A stretch of 64,000 bases of DNA from E44-bin89 sp034409565 (GTDB lineage: Bacteria; Chloroflexota; Dehalococcoidia; Dehalococcoidales; RBG-16-60-22), in NCBI GenBank assembly GCA_034409565.1, contig DAOUMS010000008.1, positions 1 through 64,000 of the forward strand, written 5' to 3'. Positions 48,346-57,491 of this stretch are shown here, in pieces. The position numbers and the translations under genes are program-made. Positions within the stretch are counted from its first letter, which is position 1; every line of letters starts with the position of its first letter. Below the pieces are notes generated by a model, which worked only from the letters and a program-made list of their open reading frames with translations, was not told where the DNA came from and ran no database searches.

Positions 48346-50167
48346 TACGGCCGGGGCAGAAACGAAAGAAGCACCCCAGCCAGCGGAGACGGCCAAAAAA
48401 GGGCAGGTAGAACTGCCACGTTCGCTGAGCGTGCGGCAACTGGCGGATATGCTTCAGGTCAGTGCCATTGACATCATCAAACAGCTCATGCGCAAGGACA
48501 TCATGGCCAATATCAACCAGATAATTGACTTTGATATTGCGTCAGAGATAGCCACTAACCTGGGCTATGAAACACGTTTGAAGTCGCGGACGGCAGAAGG
48601 AGCCGCCAGCGCCATCAGCGAGATAAGAAAACGCCGCAAGCTTCAGGTGGAAGAGGCGGGAAACCTGCAGCCACGCCCTCCCGTGGTGACAGTCATGGGC
48701 CACGTTGACCACGGCAAGACCCGACTGCTCGATGCCATCCGCCAGACCAACGTCATGGACACTGAAGCCGGCGCCATTACCCAGCACATTGGTGCCTACC
48801 AGGTAACGGTGGACGACCAGAAAATCACCTTTCTGGACACCCCGGGCCACGAAGCGTTCACCGCCATGCGCGCCCATGGTGCCCAGATAACCGATATTAT
48901 CATCCTGGTGGTGGCCGCAGATGATGGCGTCATGCCGCAAACGCTGGAAGCCATCAGCCACGCCCGTGCGGCGGGGGTACCAATTGTCGTCGCCCTCAAT
49001 AAAATTGACAAGCCAGAAGCAAATCAGGATAAGGTGAAGCAGCAGCTGGCAGAGGCAGGGCTGGTGATTGAGGAATGGGGAGGAGACATTGTCTGCGTGC
49101 CCATCTCGGCGAAAGAGAAGATAGGCATCCAGGAACTGCTGGAAAACCTGCTGGTCGTGGCCGAGGTGGAAGAGCTTAAAGCCAATCCAGCAGGTCCGGC
49201 TTCCGGGGTGGTCGTTGAGGCTGAGATGGACCGGACCAGAGGCGCGCTGGCCACCGTACTGGTGAATAGCGGCACGCTGAAGCCGGGCGATACCATTGTT
49301 GTTGGTGGCACGTCGGGTAGAGTCAGGGCCATGCTTAACGACCTGGGCAAGCAGGTAAAGAAGGCCGGACCGGCCACGCCCGTGGAAGTCCTGGGCCTGA
49401 GCAGCGTGCCCCAGGCCGGAGATATATTGACCGCAGTGACCAGCGAACAGCAGGCACAGGCACTGCTGGAAAAACACCGCCAGGAAATTGAGGGAAAGAC
49501 CTCGGTCTCGACACGCTCGGTAAGCCTGCACAACCTCTATGAAAAAATCAGCAGTGGCCAGGTCAAAGGGCTCAACGTTATTCTAAAGGCGGATGTTCAG
49601 GGCAGCATCGAACCAATCCGGAGCTCCCTGGAACAGCTGAGCAGTGATGAAGTCCAGGTAAGAATCCTCCACAACGGCACCGGCAATGTTTCTGAAAGTG
49701 ACGTGATGCTGGCTGCCGCCTCCAACGGCCTCATCATTGGCTTCGGCGTCGGCGCTGATGAAGGCGCGCGCCGGCTGGCCAGCACGGAAGGCATTGATAT
49801 CCGCCAGTACGACGTGATTTACAACGTGATTGACGACGTGGAAAAGGCGCTCAAGGGCCTGCTGGAGCCGGAACTGGTTGAGGTCATTGAGGGACACGCT
49901 GAGGTCCGGGCCGTTTTCTCATCGGCCAAAGGGGCACAGGTAGCCGGGGTCTACGTTCTAGACGGCAAGGCCAGCCGCAGCTCCTCGGCGAGGGTGCGCC
50001 GTGGCGAGGAGGTCATTACTGATACCGCCGTCAGCAGCCTGCGGCGGTTCAAAGACGATGTCCGCGAAGTGGCTGCCGGCTACGAATGCGGCGTCGGCAT
50101 CAAGGACTTTGGTGATTTTCAGGTTGGCGACCAGCTTGAATTCTACCGGATAGAGAAGTCAGCCTAG
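48320..50167 (+). CDS. infB: Translation initiation factor IF-2
   Basis: The 615-residue protein has the N-terminal IF2_N helix (LSVRQLADMLQVSAIDIIKQLM), GTPase motifs G1 GHVDHGKT, G3 DTPGHEAF, G4 NKID and the C-terminal domains ending in FGDFQVGDQLEFYRIEK. It delivers initiator tRNA to the 30S subunit. It is a short form lacking the long Ala/Lys-rich N-terminus of E. coli. GTG start with AAAGGAG six bases upstream, inside rnpM. Third gene of the nusA operon. Confidence 0.98.
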   Translation: MARVKKPDNTAGAETKEAPQPAETAKKGQVELPRSLSVRQLADMLQVSAIDIIKQLMRKDIMANINQIIDFDIASEIATNLGYETRLKSRTAEGAASAISEIRKRRKLQVEEAGNLQPRPPVVTVMGHVDHGKTRLLDAIRQTNVMDTEAGAITQHIGAYQVTVDDQKITFLDTPGHEAFTAMRAHGAQITDIIILVVAADDGVMPQTLEAISHARAAGVPIVVALNKIDKPEANQDKVKQQLAEAGLVIEEWGGDIVCVPISAKEKIGIQELLENLLVVAEVEELKANPAGPASGVVVEAEMDRTRGALATVLVNSGTLKPGDTIVVGGTSGRVRAMLNDLGKQVKKAGPATPVEVLGLSSVPQAGDILTAVTSEQQAQALLEKHRQEIEGKTSVSTRSVSLHNLYEKISSGQVKGLNVILKADVQGSIEPIRSSLEQLSSDEVQVRILHNGTGNVSESDVMLAAASNGLIIGFGVGADEGARRLASTEGIDIRQYDVIYNVIDDVEKALKGLLEPELVEVIEGHAEVRAVFSSAKGAQVAGVYVLDGKASRSSSARVRRGEEVITDTAVSSLRRFKDDVREVAAGYECGVGIKDFGDFQVGDQLEFYRIEKSA

Positions 50168-50199
50168 CCCGGCAAATATAAACTCCAGGAGCCTGTATC

Positions 50200-50553
50200 G
50201 TGTCGCATCGGATTGAACGCGTAAACCAGCTCATCCGCCAGGAAATCAGCGAACTCCTGCAGCGCGAAATCAAAGACCCGAGGCTCAGCCGATTCGTTGC
50301 CGTTACTGAGGTTGACACCTCCTCGGACCTCAGGCACGCCAAGGTCTACATCAGCTTCATCAGCAGCCAGCCGGAAAAACAGGCGGCACTTGACGCGCTC
50401 ACTGGCGCTGCCAATTTCTTCCGCAAGGAGATGGCCAGAAACCTCCGCCTGCGGCGTATTCCGGAACTCAGCTTCCACTGGGATGATTCCATTGAACACG
50501 GTGCACATATCATGGACCTCATTGACCAGGTGAGCTCTTCAGATAACCAGTAA
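50200..50553 (+). CDS. rbfA: Ribosome-binding factor A
   Basis: The 117-residue KH-like protein has RIERVNQLIRQEISELLQRE, DPRLSRFVAVTEVDTSSDLRHAKVYIS and RRIPELSFHWDDSIEHG, all typical of RbfA, which matures the 30S subunit. GTG start with AGGAG nine bases upstream, 32 bases after infB. Complete. Confidence 0.96.
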   Translation: MSHRIERVNQLIRQEISELLQREIKDPRLSRFVAVTEVDTSSDLRHAKVYISFISSQPEKQAALDALTGAANFFRKEMARNLRLRRIPELSFHWDDSIEHGAHIMDLIDQVSSSDNQ

Positions 50554-50610
50554 CGCTGACCCTTTCCACATATCGGTAACGCGGTAAGCGTAATTCAAGG
50601 GGGCAACATT

Positions 50611-51381
50611 ATGAAAAGATGGCTAATCATTGTCGTTCTGGCCGGGGCCGCTCTTTTCTTTTACCTGAACTTATTTAATACCAGCGCCCAGCTAGATGCG
50701 GTCGGGGTAGAGTTAAATGCCACCCAAACACAACTGGAATCGACCAGAACCGAGCTGGAATCAACCGCGGCCAAGTTAGGCACTTCGGAAACGGAACTGC
50801 AAGCAACGAAAACCCGGTTACAATCAGCAGAAACAAAGTTAGCCACCACTGAGACGGAACTGCAACTAACGAAAGAAGGACTACAATCGGCGGAAACGGA
50901 GCTGGCCTCCGCATTGGCAAGCATCAACACGGTGCAGACGGAACTGGATGAGAGAGAAAGTGAACTCAACGAGCTGCAAATCGACTATGAAGGGCTGATT
51001 GCCGGTCACGGTTACACCATCAAAGACCCCGCCTACCGCCAGATGATGAATTTCATAGAGGATGATGATACGGACCAGGCAAAATACATAACGGGCAAAT
51101 ATGAATGCGTGGAGTTTGCCACGGACCTGTGCAATCGTGCCGAGGCAATAGGCATCCGGTGCGCCTATGTTTCCATCCGGTTTCCAGACGGAAGGGGACA
51201 TGCCATAGTCGCCTTTGATACCATAGATAAAGGCCTGATTTACATTGAACCGCAATACGATGACCTGGTCGAAATTGAAATCGGCAAGCCGTTCTATAAA
51301 TGCGTGGTGCCCAAGCCCGGCTATATTTATGAAAAACCAAGCTATGATGATACTATTTTAAAAGTGATGGCGGCCTGGTAA
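50611..51381 (+). CDS. Membrane-anchored coiled-coil protein with transglutaminase-like domain
   Basis: The 256-residue protein has an N-terminal membrane helix (LIIVVLAGAALFFYLNLF), then about 100 residues of tandem near-identical heptad pairs (TxTxLxST/AETELxxT, about five 14-residue units), a clear coiled coil, and a C-terminal domain of 120 residues. That domain contains YECVEFATDLCNRAEAIGI and GHAIVAFDTIDKGLIYIEPQYDD, the Cys, His and Asp/Glu spacing of transglutaminase-like cysteine peptidases. It would sit outside the membrane on a stalk. It is inserted between rbfA and truB, where other genomes have a DHH phosphoesterase, and has an AAGGGGG ribosome site. Function is unknown. Confidence 0.75.
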   Translation: MKRWLIIVVLAGAALFFYLNLFNTSAQLDAVGVELNATQTQLESTRTELESTAAKLGTSETELQATKTRLQSAETKLATTETELQLTKEGLQSAETELASALASINTVQTELDERESELNELQIDYEGLIAGHGYTIKDPAYRQMMNFIEDDDTDQAKYITGKYECVEFATDLCNRAEAIGIRCAYVSIRFPDGRGHAIVAFDTIDKGLIYIEPQYDDLVEIEIGKPFYKCVVPKPGYIYEKPSYDDTILKVMAAW

Positions 51382-51406
51382 AAAGGGGGAAGCATAAAGG
51401 CTGACC

Positions 51407-52300
51407 GTGGACGGCATATTAAATATTGATAAGCCCGGGGGGATTACCTCTTACCGCGTCGTATCGCTGGTGAAACGGCTCAGCGGCGAGCGCCGCGTCG
51501 GCCATGCCGGCACTCTCGACCCACTGGCCACCGGTGTGCTGCCGGTCTGCCTCGGGCAGGCAACGCGCATCGTCGAATTCCTGGCCGATGCCCCCAAGAC
51601 GTACCGGGCCGATATTGAACTGGGCGTCACCACCGACACCTATGATGCCAGCGGTGAAATTATCCGCCGGGAAGACCCCTCCGGTATCAGCTATGAGGAG
51701 GTGGAAAGCGCGCTGGCTTCTTTTCGCGGCGCTATCCGCCAGACACCGCCCATGTACAGTGCTGTCAGGCACCAGGGGAAAAAGCTGTACCAGCTGGCCC
51801 GTGCCGGCATCACTGTCGAGAGGAAAAGTCGGTCGGTGACCATACACCGGCTGGTTATCCTTGACTTTCAGCCACCGCTGGTCACCATTGAAGTGGAGTG
51901 CGGCAAGGGCACTTATATCCGCTCGCTGGCCCACGACCTGGGCCAGGTTCTGGGCTGCGGTGCCAGCCTCAAAGGCCTCATCCGCCTGAGCTATGGGCCG
52001 TTCCATATTGAGAACGCGGTGAGCGTACCGCAGCTTGAAGATGCCTTCCGCCACGGCCACTGGGCGCATCTGGTTCACCCCGCAGACTCCGTACTCTCGG
52101 CATGGCCGTCGGTGGTGGTCGATGAGGCCACGGCACAGGCCATCAGAAACGGAGCGACGGTGGCTTTGCCGCTGGAGCCATCAGGCGGTAGATACTGCCG
52201 CACCTACACGCTTGACGGGCATTTTCTGGCCGTACTGTGTTTTGACCCGCAAAAGGAGCAGTGGCACCCGGAGAAGGTCTTTCCAGACCGCCAACAGTAA
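51407..52300 (+). CDS. truB: tRNA pseudouridine(55) synthase TruB
   Basis: The 297-residue protein starts DGILNIDKPGGITSYRVVS, then RVGHAGTLDPLATGVLPVCLG with the catalytic Asp, AIRQTPPMYSAVRHQGKKLYQLA and CGKGTYIRSLAHDLG, followed by a C-terminal PUA-like region. It makes pseudouridine 55 in the T-loop of tRNA. GTG start; AAAAGGGGGAAG lies upstream but rather far. Last gene of the nusA-infB block. Confidence 0.96.
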   Translation: MDGILNIDKPGGITSYRVVSLVKRLSGERRVGHAGTLDPLATGVLPVCLGQATRIVEFLADAPKTYRADIELGVTTDTYDASGEIIRREDPSGISYEEVESALASFRGAIRQTPPMYSAVRHQGKKLYQLARAGITVERKSRSVTIHRLVILDFQPPLVTIEVECGKGTYIRSLAHDLGQVLGCGASLKGLIRLSYGPFHIENAVSVPQLEDAFRHGHWAHLVHPADSVLSAWPSVVVDEATAQAIRNGATVALPLEPSGGRYCRTYTLDGHFLAVLCFDPQKEQWHPEKVFPDRQQ

Positions 52301-52344
52301 CCGCCAGGGCTGGCGCCGTGATACGTAACACCAGCCGAAATCAC

Positions 52345-52374
52345 TTGACAGCGCACGCCCGATAAAGGTATAGT
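52345..52374 (+). promoter_or_regulatory. Promoter of ino1
   Basis: TTGACA (52345-52350) and TATAGT (52369-52374) are 18 bases apart. The RNA would start near 52382. The preceding GGCTGG...CCAGCC pair (52308-52339) after truB is a weak hairpin without a T-run. Confidence 0.7.
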
Positions 52375-52407
52375 GCAACGGATGCTATGAAGGGAGATAA
52401 ACCAAAT

Positions 52408-53502
52408 ATGGGTAAGATAAACGTGGCCATCATCGGCGTTGGCAACTGCTCATCGTCTCTCGTTCAGGGGGTTACCTACTATAAGAACGCCAAAGCAAAC
52501 GAGTTTGTACCGGGGTTAATGCACGTGAACCTCGGCGGGTACCACATCAGCGATGTTAATTTTGTGGCCGCTATTGATATTGATAAAAACAAGGTGGGTA
52601 AAGACCTGGCCGAAGCCATTTTTACCACTCCGAACAATACCTTTAAATTTTGCGAAGTACCACCTACGGGTGTTATCGTACAGCGCGGCATGACCCATGA
52701 TGGCCTGGGCAAGTACCTGTCACAGATGATACAGAAAGCGCCCGGCCCGACTGCCGATATTGTCAGTATTCTCAAGGAGACCAAGACCGACATCGTCATC
52801 AACTACCTGCCCGTCGGCAGCGAGGAAGCAACCAAGTGGTATATTGAGCAGATAATGACGGCGGGCTGCGGTTTAATCAACTGCATCCCGGTTTTTATCG
52901 CCCGCGAGAAGTACTGGCAGAAACGCTTCGCCGAACGTGGCCTCCCCGTTATTGGCGACGATATAAAATCACAGGTTGGCGCCACCATCACCCACCGCGT
53001 GCTGACCCGCCTGTTCCGCGACCGCGGTGTCCGGCTGGAGCGCACCTATCAGTTGAACTTCGGCGGCAATACCGACTTCTACAACATGCTGGAGAGGGAA
53101 AGGCTGGAGTCCAAGAAGATATCCAAGACCAACTCGGTTACCTCACAGCTCGATTACAAAATGAACCCCAACGATATATATGTCGGCCCCAGCGACTACG
53201 TTCCCTGGCTGCTCGACCGCAAGTTCTGCTATATCAAGATGGAAGGCCGCACTTTTGGCGATGTGCCGCTGAACTTGGAGCTGAAAATGGAGGTCTGGGA
53301 CAGTCCCAACTCGGCCGGCGTGGTCATTGACGCTATCCGGTGCTGCAAGCTGGCCATGGACCGCGGGCTGGCCGGAGAACTGGTGGCACCATCTTCTTAT
53401 TTCATGAAGTCGCCCCCAATTCAGTACACGGATGCCGAAGCGCACCAGATGGTGGAAAAGTTCATCGCTGATATGACCAAACCGGGAAAACCGTCCAAGT
53501 AA
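52408..53502 (+). CDS. ino1: Inositol-3-phosphate synthase
   Basis: The 364-residue protein has the NAD motif NVAIIGVGNCSSSLVQGV, VNYLPVGSEEATKWYIEQIM, GLINCIPVFIA, GDDIKSQVGATITHRVL and NFGGNTDFYNM, typical of prokaryotic-type Ino1. It converts glucose 6-phosphate to inositol 3-phosphate. ATG 52408 has AAGGGAG upstream; an in-frame ATG at 52387 lies only a few bases from the RNA start. The next gene encodes a phosphatidylinositol-phosphate-synthase-like enzyme, so together they can make inositol phospholipids. Confidence 0.95.
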   Translation: MGKINVAIIGVGNCSSSLVQGVTYYKNAKANEFVPGLMHVNLGGYHISDVNFVAAIDIDKNKVGKDLAEAIFTTPNNTFKFCEVPPTGVIVQRGMTHDGLGKYLSQMIQKAPGPTADIVSILKETKTDIVINYLPVGSEEATKWYIEQIMTAGCGLINCIPVFIAREKYWQKRFAERGLPVIGDDIKSQVGATITHRVLTRLFRDRGVRLERTYQLNFGGNTDFYNMLERERLESKKISKTNSVTSQLDYKMNPNDIYVGPSDYVPWLLDRKFCYIKMEGRTFGDVPLNLELKMEVWDSPNSAGVVIDAIRCCKLAMDRGLAGELVAPSSYFMKSPPIQYTDAEAHQMVEKFIADMTKPGKPSK

Positions 53503-53562
53503 CGCTTCAGGAGACTCTCCGGCAGTAACTGGCTAGGCAAGGGGATTATTTGGGTCTGAAGA

Positions 53563-54207
53563 ATGGAAGGAAGCTCAGTTAGCGTCGCCTCCAAAAAACC
53601 GCCGTTCAAGTCCCGGTTAGCTGAAACCCGTAAAGCGGCGGCGCATCGTCTTTCTCACCCGGCGGTGCGGCTACTGGCCAGGACAGGCATAACCCCCAAT
53701 GCCCTGACCTGGTTCGGACTGCTGCTTTCCCTGGGCGCGGGGGCGTTGATTGCCCTCAGACAGCCGTTCGCCGCTGGTTTTGTTGTCCTTGTTTCCGGGT
53801 TGTTCGACATGCTGGACGGGGCGCTGGCCCGTTTGACCGGCAAGAGCACGCGTTTCGGCGCTATACTTGACTCAACGCTGGACCGTCTGGGTGAGGCGGC
53901 CATCTTGCTGGGCATCCTGATACTCTTTGTCAGGGACCTTTCCACAGCCGGTATTATTGTGGTCGGTGTCACCCTGCCCGGCGCGCTGATGGTTAGCTAC
54001 CTTCGCGCCCGGTCGGAAGCGGCTGGCCTGGTCGGCGAGGTGGGTCTTTTCACCCGTGCGGAAAGAGTCATCATCTTATCACTGGGACTCCTGCTAAGTG
54101 GCATCAACCATGCTTTGATTACGTCGCTGGGCATCATCGCCTTTTTCAGCTACCTGACCGTTATCCAGAGGCTGCTTCACGCCTGGCGGCAGACAAAGGG
54201 CGATTAA
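53563..54207 (+). CDS. CDP-alcohol phosphatidyltransferase (inositol-phosphate lipid synthase-like)
   Basis: The 214-residue membrane protein has the family motif D-G-x2-A-R-x8-G-x3-D-x3-D in DMLDGALARLTG...RFGAILDSTLD and five or six hydrophobic helices. It joins an alcohol to CDP-diacylglycerol. Position directly after ino1 points to inositol phosphate as acceptor, as in mycobacterial phosphatidylinositol-phosphate synthase; glycerol phosphate remains possible. The ribosome site is weak. It belongs to an ino1-CDP-transferase-purA run. Confidence 0.9.
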   Translation: MEGSSVSVASKKPPFKSRLAETRKAAAHRLSHPAVRLLARTGITPNALTWFGLLLSLGAGALIALRQPFAAGFVVLVSGLFDMLDGALARLTGKSTRFGAILDSTLDRLGEAAILLGILILFVRDLSTAGIIVVGVTLPGALMVSYLRARSEAAGLVGEVGLFTRAERVIILSLGLLLSGINHALITSLGIIAFFSYLTVIQRLLHAWRQTKGD

Positions 54208-54235
54208 TTTTCACATTATTTTCGGGGAGGCTGTA

Positions 54236-55519
54236 ATGCCAGTAATTGCGATTATTGGGGCGCATTGGGGAGACGAAGGCAAAGGCAAGATAGTTGACCT
54301 GCTTGCCGAGCAGGCAGACATGGTGATGCGCTTTTCCGGCGGGGATAATGCCGGCCACACCGTGGTCAACCAGCTCGGTGAGTTCAAATTGCACCTCGTC
54401 CCTTCCGGTATTTTTTCCGCCCGGGCCACCTCCGTCATCGGCAACGGCGTGGTGGTCAATCCCCGCGTGTTGCTCGGTGAACTGGACGCGCTCAAGCAGC
54501 GCGGCGTGGACACCTCACGCTTTTTCATCAGCGACCGGGCCCATCTGGTAATGCCCTATCACATTCTCCTTGATGGACTGGAGGAAGAGGCGCGGGGAGG
54601 CAAGGCCATTGGCACCACCCGCAAAGGTATCGGCCCTGCCTTTGCCGATAAAGTCGCCCGGCTGGGCATCCGGACCTGCGACCTTCTGGATGGGGATATT
54701 CTCCGCGAGCGCCTTGCCACCATACTCGCCCAGAAGAACGCCATTCTGACCAGGGTCTACAATACCGACCCGCTATCAGAGGATGAGGTGTACCGCGAAT
54801 ACCGCCAGTACGGTGAGACACTGGCCCCCCATATCTGCGATACCACCGCCCTGCTGGAAAAGGCGATAAATGACGGAAAACAGGTCATGCTGGAAGGGGC
54901 GCAGGGGACCCTGCTTGACCCGGACTTTGGCACCTACCCCTATGCCACCTCATCTTCGCCGCTGGCCGGGGGAAGCTGCCTGGGGGCCGGCCTGGGACCA
55001 GCCAGGCTAGACCAGGTTCTGGGCGTTTTCAAAGCCTACTGCACCCGTGTCGGCGGCGGCCCCATGCCCACCGAGCTCAAAAATGAAACCGGCGAAGCCA
55101 TCCGGGAACAGGGCCACGAATACGGCACCACCACCGGCCGACCGAGACGCTGTGGCTGGTTTGATGCCGTTGCCTCCCGGTTCAGCACCCGCGTGAATGG
55201 CTACACACAGGCAATTATCACCCGCCTCGATGTGCTTGACAAACTACCATCTCTGAAAATATGCACCGGCTACGAGCTCAACGGCCAGAAAATCGATTTC
55301 TTCCCGGCAAGTGCCACCATGCTGGAAAAATGCCGGCCAGTGTATGAAGAACTGCCCGGCTGGCAGACACCCATCAATGATATCCGCGATTTCGCCAAAT
55401 TGCCACCCCAGGCCCGCCAGTACCTGTCTCGACTGGAGGAACTCATTGCCTGCCCCATCGGCATCATATCGGTGGGCATGCGGCGGGAACAGACCATCTT
55501 CAAAAGGCCCGTATGGTAA
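54236..55519 (+). CDS. purA: Adenylosuccinate synthetase
   Basis: The 427-residue protein has the P-loop GAHWGDEGKGKIVD, SGGDNAGHTVV, GTTRKGIGPAFADKVARLGIR, LEGAQGTLLDPDFGTYPYATSS and TGRPRRCGWFDAVA. It makes adenylosuccinate from IMP, aspartate and GTP in AMP synthesis. GGGAGG precedes ATG, 28 bases after the previous gene. Complete. Confidence 0.97.
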   Translation: MPVIAIIGAHWGDEGKGKIVDLLAEQADMVMRFSGGDNAGHTVVNQLGEFKLHLVPSGIFSARATSVIGNGVVVNPRVLLGELDALKQRGVDTSRFFISDRAHLVMPYHILLDGLEEEARGGKAIGTTRKGIGPAFADKVARLGIRTCDLLDGDILRERLATILAQKNAILTRVYNTDPLSEDEVYREYRQYGETLAPHICDTTALLEKAINDGKQVMLEGAQGTLLDPDFGTYPYATSSSPLAGGSCLGAGLGPARLDQVLGVFKAYCTRVGGGPMPTELKNETGEAIREQGHEYGTTTGRPRRCGWFDAVASRFSTRVNGYTQAIITRLDVLDKLPSLKICTGYELNGQKIDFFPASATMLEKCRPVYEELPGWQTPINDIRDFAKLPPQARQYLSRLEELIACPIGIISVGMRREQTIFKRPVW

Positions 55520-55567
55520 AAGCCGCCCGGGAAGGAAGCACAATCTCAATATCAAAAGGAGGTCTAT

Positions 55568-55978
55568 TTGAAAATGGAGAGAAAAGAACCTCTGGCAACG
55601 AAGGAGGAGTGCGAAAAGGTAATCACGCACCACACGGAAATTCCCCCCGTAGAGCTGGTCCCCGGTCAGGTCAGTGTACACCTCATCTCCGGCAAACGGG
55701 CGACGGCCATGTTTGCTACCTTTAAGCCCAATGCCTTTGGCCCCATACACAAGCACGAACATGAGCAGATAATGATTATCGCTGATGGAGAGGGTGAACT
55801 GGTAACCGGCGGGAAACGCTATCCGGTGAAAAAGGGCGACGTTACTGTCTTCGCCTCAAACCAGGAGCACGGCACCTACGTCTCCGATAAGGGCCTCAAG
55901 ACCATCGAGATATTTATCCCGGTACGGCAGGAGTACATGGATAAGCTGGCAGAGGTCAAGAAAAAGCTGGGGAAATAA
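55568..55978 (+). CDS. Cupin-domain protein
   Basis: The 136-residue protein has one cupin barrel: FGPIHKHEHEQIMIIADGEGEL, with three His and a Glu that can bind a metal, and VKKGDVTVFASNQEHGTYVSD with the second-motif His. Function unknown. AAAGGAGG is five bases before TTG 55568 and 11 before ATG 55574, so TTG is likelier. It follows purA by 48 bases. Confidence 0.85.
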   Translation: MKMERKEPLATKEECEKVITHHTEIPPVELVPGQVSVHLISGKRATAMFATFKPNAFGPIHKHEHEQIMIIADGEGELVTGGKRYPVKKGDVTVFASNQEHGTYVSDKGLKTIEIFIPVRQEYMDKLAEVKKKLGK

Positions 55979-55993
55979 TAGAAGATTTAGCAA

Positions 55994-56022
55994 TTGACAT
56001 AGAGACGTTCCCGCTGTAATTT
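55994..56022 (+). promoter_or_regulatory. Promoter of the methyltransferase gene
   Basis: TTGACA (55994-55999) and TAATTT (56017-56022) are 17 bases apart. An AAGG lies just before the ATG at 56047. Confidence 0.55.
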
Positions 56023-56046
56023 ATACCACTGCCATATTAAGGTAAT

Positions 56047-56937
56047 ATGATGAAACCAGCTTCTACTGGCTATGGCCCGGCTGTGATGCGGGCGATGGAA
56101 AACCTTTTGCCAGAAGATAAACGGCTTTTTGAAGACCCCTATTCCGAGAAATTTCTACCACCTTTTTATAAATTCCCTTTTTATAAATTTTTCGTCATTT
56201 TAGTGCGTTCCCCCGGAATATTGAACTCTTTGATAAAGATAAGAGAAAGATTAACCCCCGGAGTAATTGGGGGGCTTATTTGCCGCACACGCTATATAGA
56301 TGATGTACTAAACGATGCCATCAGGGAAGGCTTTGAAACCATTGTTAACCTGGGAGCCGGCGTGGACACCCGTGCTTTTCGCATTCCCGTCATGGAAAAG
56401 ATAAAATACTACGAATTAGATTTTCCTGAGTTGCAGAAAGTTAAAAGGGCCTGCATCGATAAAAAAATCGGGAAACTGCCGGCCAATGTTTCTCTGGTCC
56501 CTATTGACTTTAACAGCCAAGATATTGGTGAGGAGCTGAAGAAAGCAGGCTATATTCTATCTTCCAAAACTCTTTTTATATGGGAAGGAGTAACACAGTA
56601 TATTCCCAGAGAAGCCGTTGATAATACTCTGAAATATGTCGCCCAGGCTGCCGCTGGCAGTAGAATTGTTTTTACCTACGTTCTAAAAAGTTTTATTAAT
56701 GGCAGCCATATCCCCGATGGTTTAAATAGCCTGTATAAATTAACCCTTAAAAAGAAGGAGCCTCTCTGGTTTTGTGGTTTTGCTCCTGCCGAAATGCGTG
56801 AGTATCTGTCAAAATATTCCCTGCGTCTAATTGAAGATGTCGGTCATGAAGAGTATCTGGAACGCTATCTTAAACCCAGAGGCCGTGATTTAACCGTGTT
56901 TGAAATTGAGCGTGCCGTTCTGGCATCCGCAAAATAA
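56047..56937 (+). CDS. SAM-dependent methyltransferase, LCMT/TIGR00027 type
   Basis: The 296-residue protein has the leucine-carboxyl-methyltransferase-like layout: FEDPYSEKFLPP, RTRYIDDVLNDAI, the SAM loop VNLGAGVDTRAFRI, YYELDFPELQKVKRA, and FIWEGVTQYIPREAVDNTL. Bacterial members methylate small molecules and are often in secondary metabolism. The gene is clearly richer in A/T than its neighbours, with AAA, TTT and ATT codons dominating, and has its own promoter, which suggests recent transfer. Substrate unknown. Confidence 0.87.
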   Translation: MMKPASTGYGPAVMRAMENLLPEDKRLFEDPYSEKFLPPFYKFPFYKFFVILVRSPGILNSLIKIRERLTPGVIGGLICRTRYIDDVLNDAIREGFETIVNLGAGVDTRAFRIPVMEKIKYYELDFPELQKVKRACIDKKIGKLPANVSLVPIDFNSQDIGEELKKAGYILSSKTLFIWEGVTQYIPREAVDNTLKYVAQAAAGSRIVFTYVLKSFINGSHIPDGLNSLYKLTLKKKEPLWFCGFAPAEMREYLSKYSLRLIEDVGHEEYLERYLKPRGRDLTVFEIERAVLASAK

Positions 56938-56966
56938 GACGCTAATTATTACCACGCTGGCCGCGC

Positions 56967-57491
56967 TTATTTCCCAGCCTCCACCCTGTATCCCCTCCGC
57001 GTCAGGTAATTGCCCAGCAGGATAGACGTTATTATCACCAGAGGTAAAGAGACCAGCCACCGTATGGCAGTGAACTTGATGCCCAGAAACGAAGCTTCGA
57101 AGATGGTCATCGGGATGCGGCATATGGCGGCGGCGCCAAGGTAGGTAAAAATCACGCTGAGCTTGGCACCTTTGTTGTAAAGAGTATAGGCCACCGGAAA
57201 GGCCAGATACAGCCCGCCGACCGCGGTGCTGCCAAGCAGTATCATCCAGAGGTAGCCGCGGAAGCCCGACTCCTCACCGAGGTGCCGCTCAACGGTCTCC
57301 CGCTTCACCCAGACCTCAAAAAGCCCGATTAAAATGAAAGCGCCGGGCAGTATCTTCAGCATATCAACGGAAAAAACGGCGAAATTCTGGCCGATTTGCT
57401 GGCCGGGATTGAACCCAATCAGCCAGGAAACACCAATAAAAATAAAATAGCTGGCAATGAGCAGTATTTTTAATATCGTACTGCGCTTCAT
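56967..57491 (-). CDS. Predicted permease, second half of a split DUF318/ArsP-type pair
   Basis: The 174-residue protein has four to five membrane helices (LLIASYFIFIGVSWLIGF, LKILPGAFILIGLFEVW, YLWMILLGSTAVGGLYLAFPVAY, IFTYLGAAAICRIPMTIFEA, LVSLPLVIITSILLGNYL). Its pattern matches half of the YraQ-like permeases (PF03773), which are normally one protein of about 320 residues with two similar halves. Here the two halves are separate genes overlapping by four bases. Cargo is unknown; relatives export organoarsenicals or other small molecules. Confidence 0.75.
   Translation of the reverse strand: MKRSTILKILLIASYFIFIGVSWLIGFNPGQQIGQNFAVFSVDMLKILPGAFILIGLFEVWVKRETVERHLGEESGFRGYLWMILLGSTAVGGLYLAFPVAYTLYNKGAKLSVIFTYLGAAAICRIPMTIFEASFLGIKFTAIRWLVSLPLVIITSILLGNYLTRRGYRVEAGK

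Noticed and set aside
52308..52339. Possible terminator after truB
   Set aside because: The GGCTGG/CCAGCC stem has a loop of about 20 bases and no T-run.
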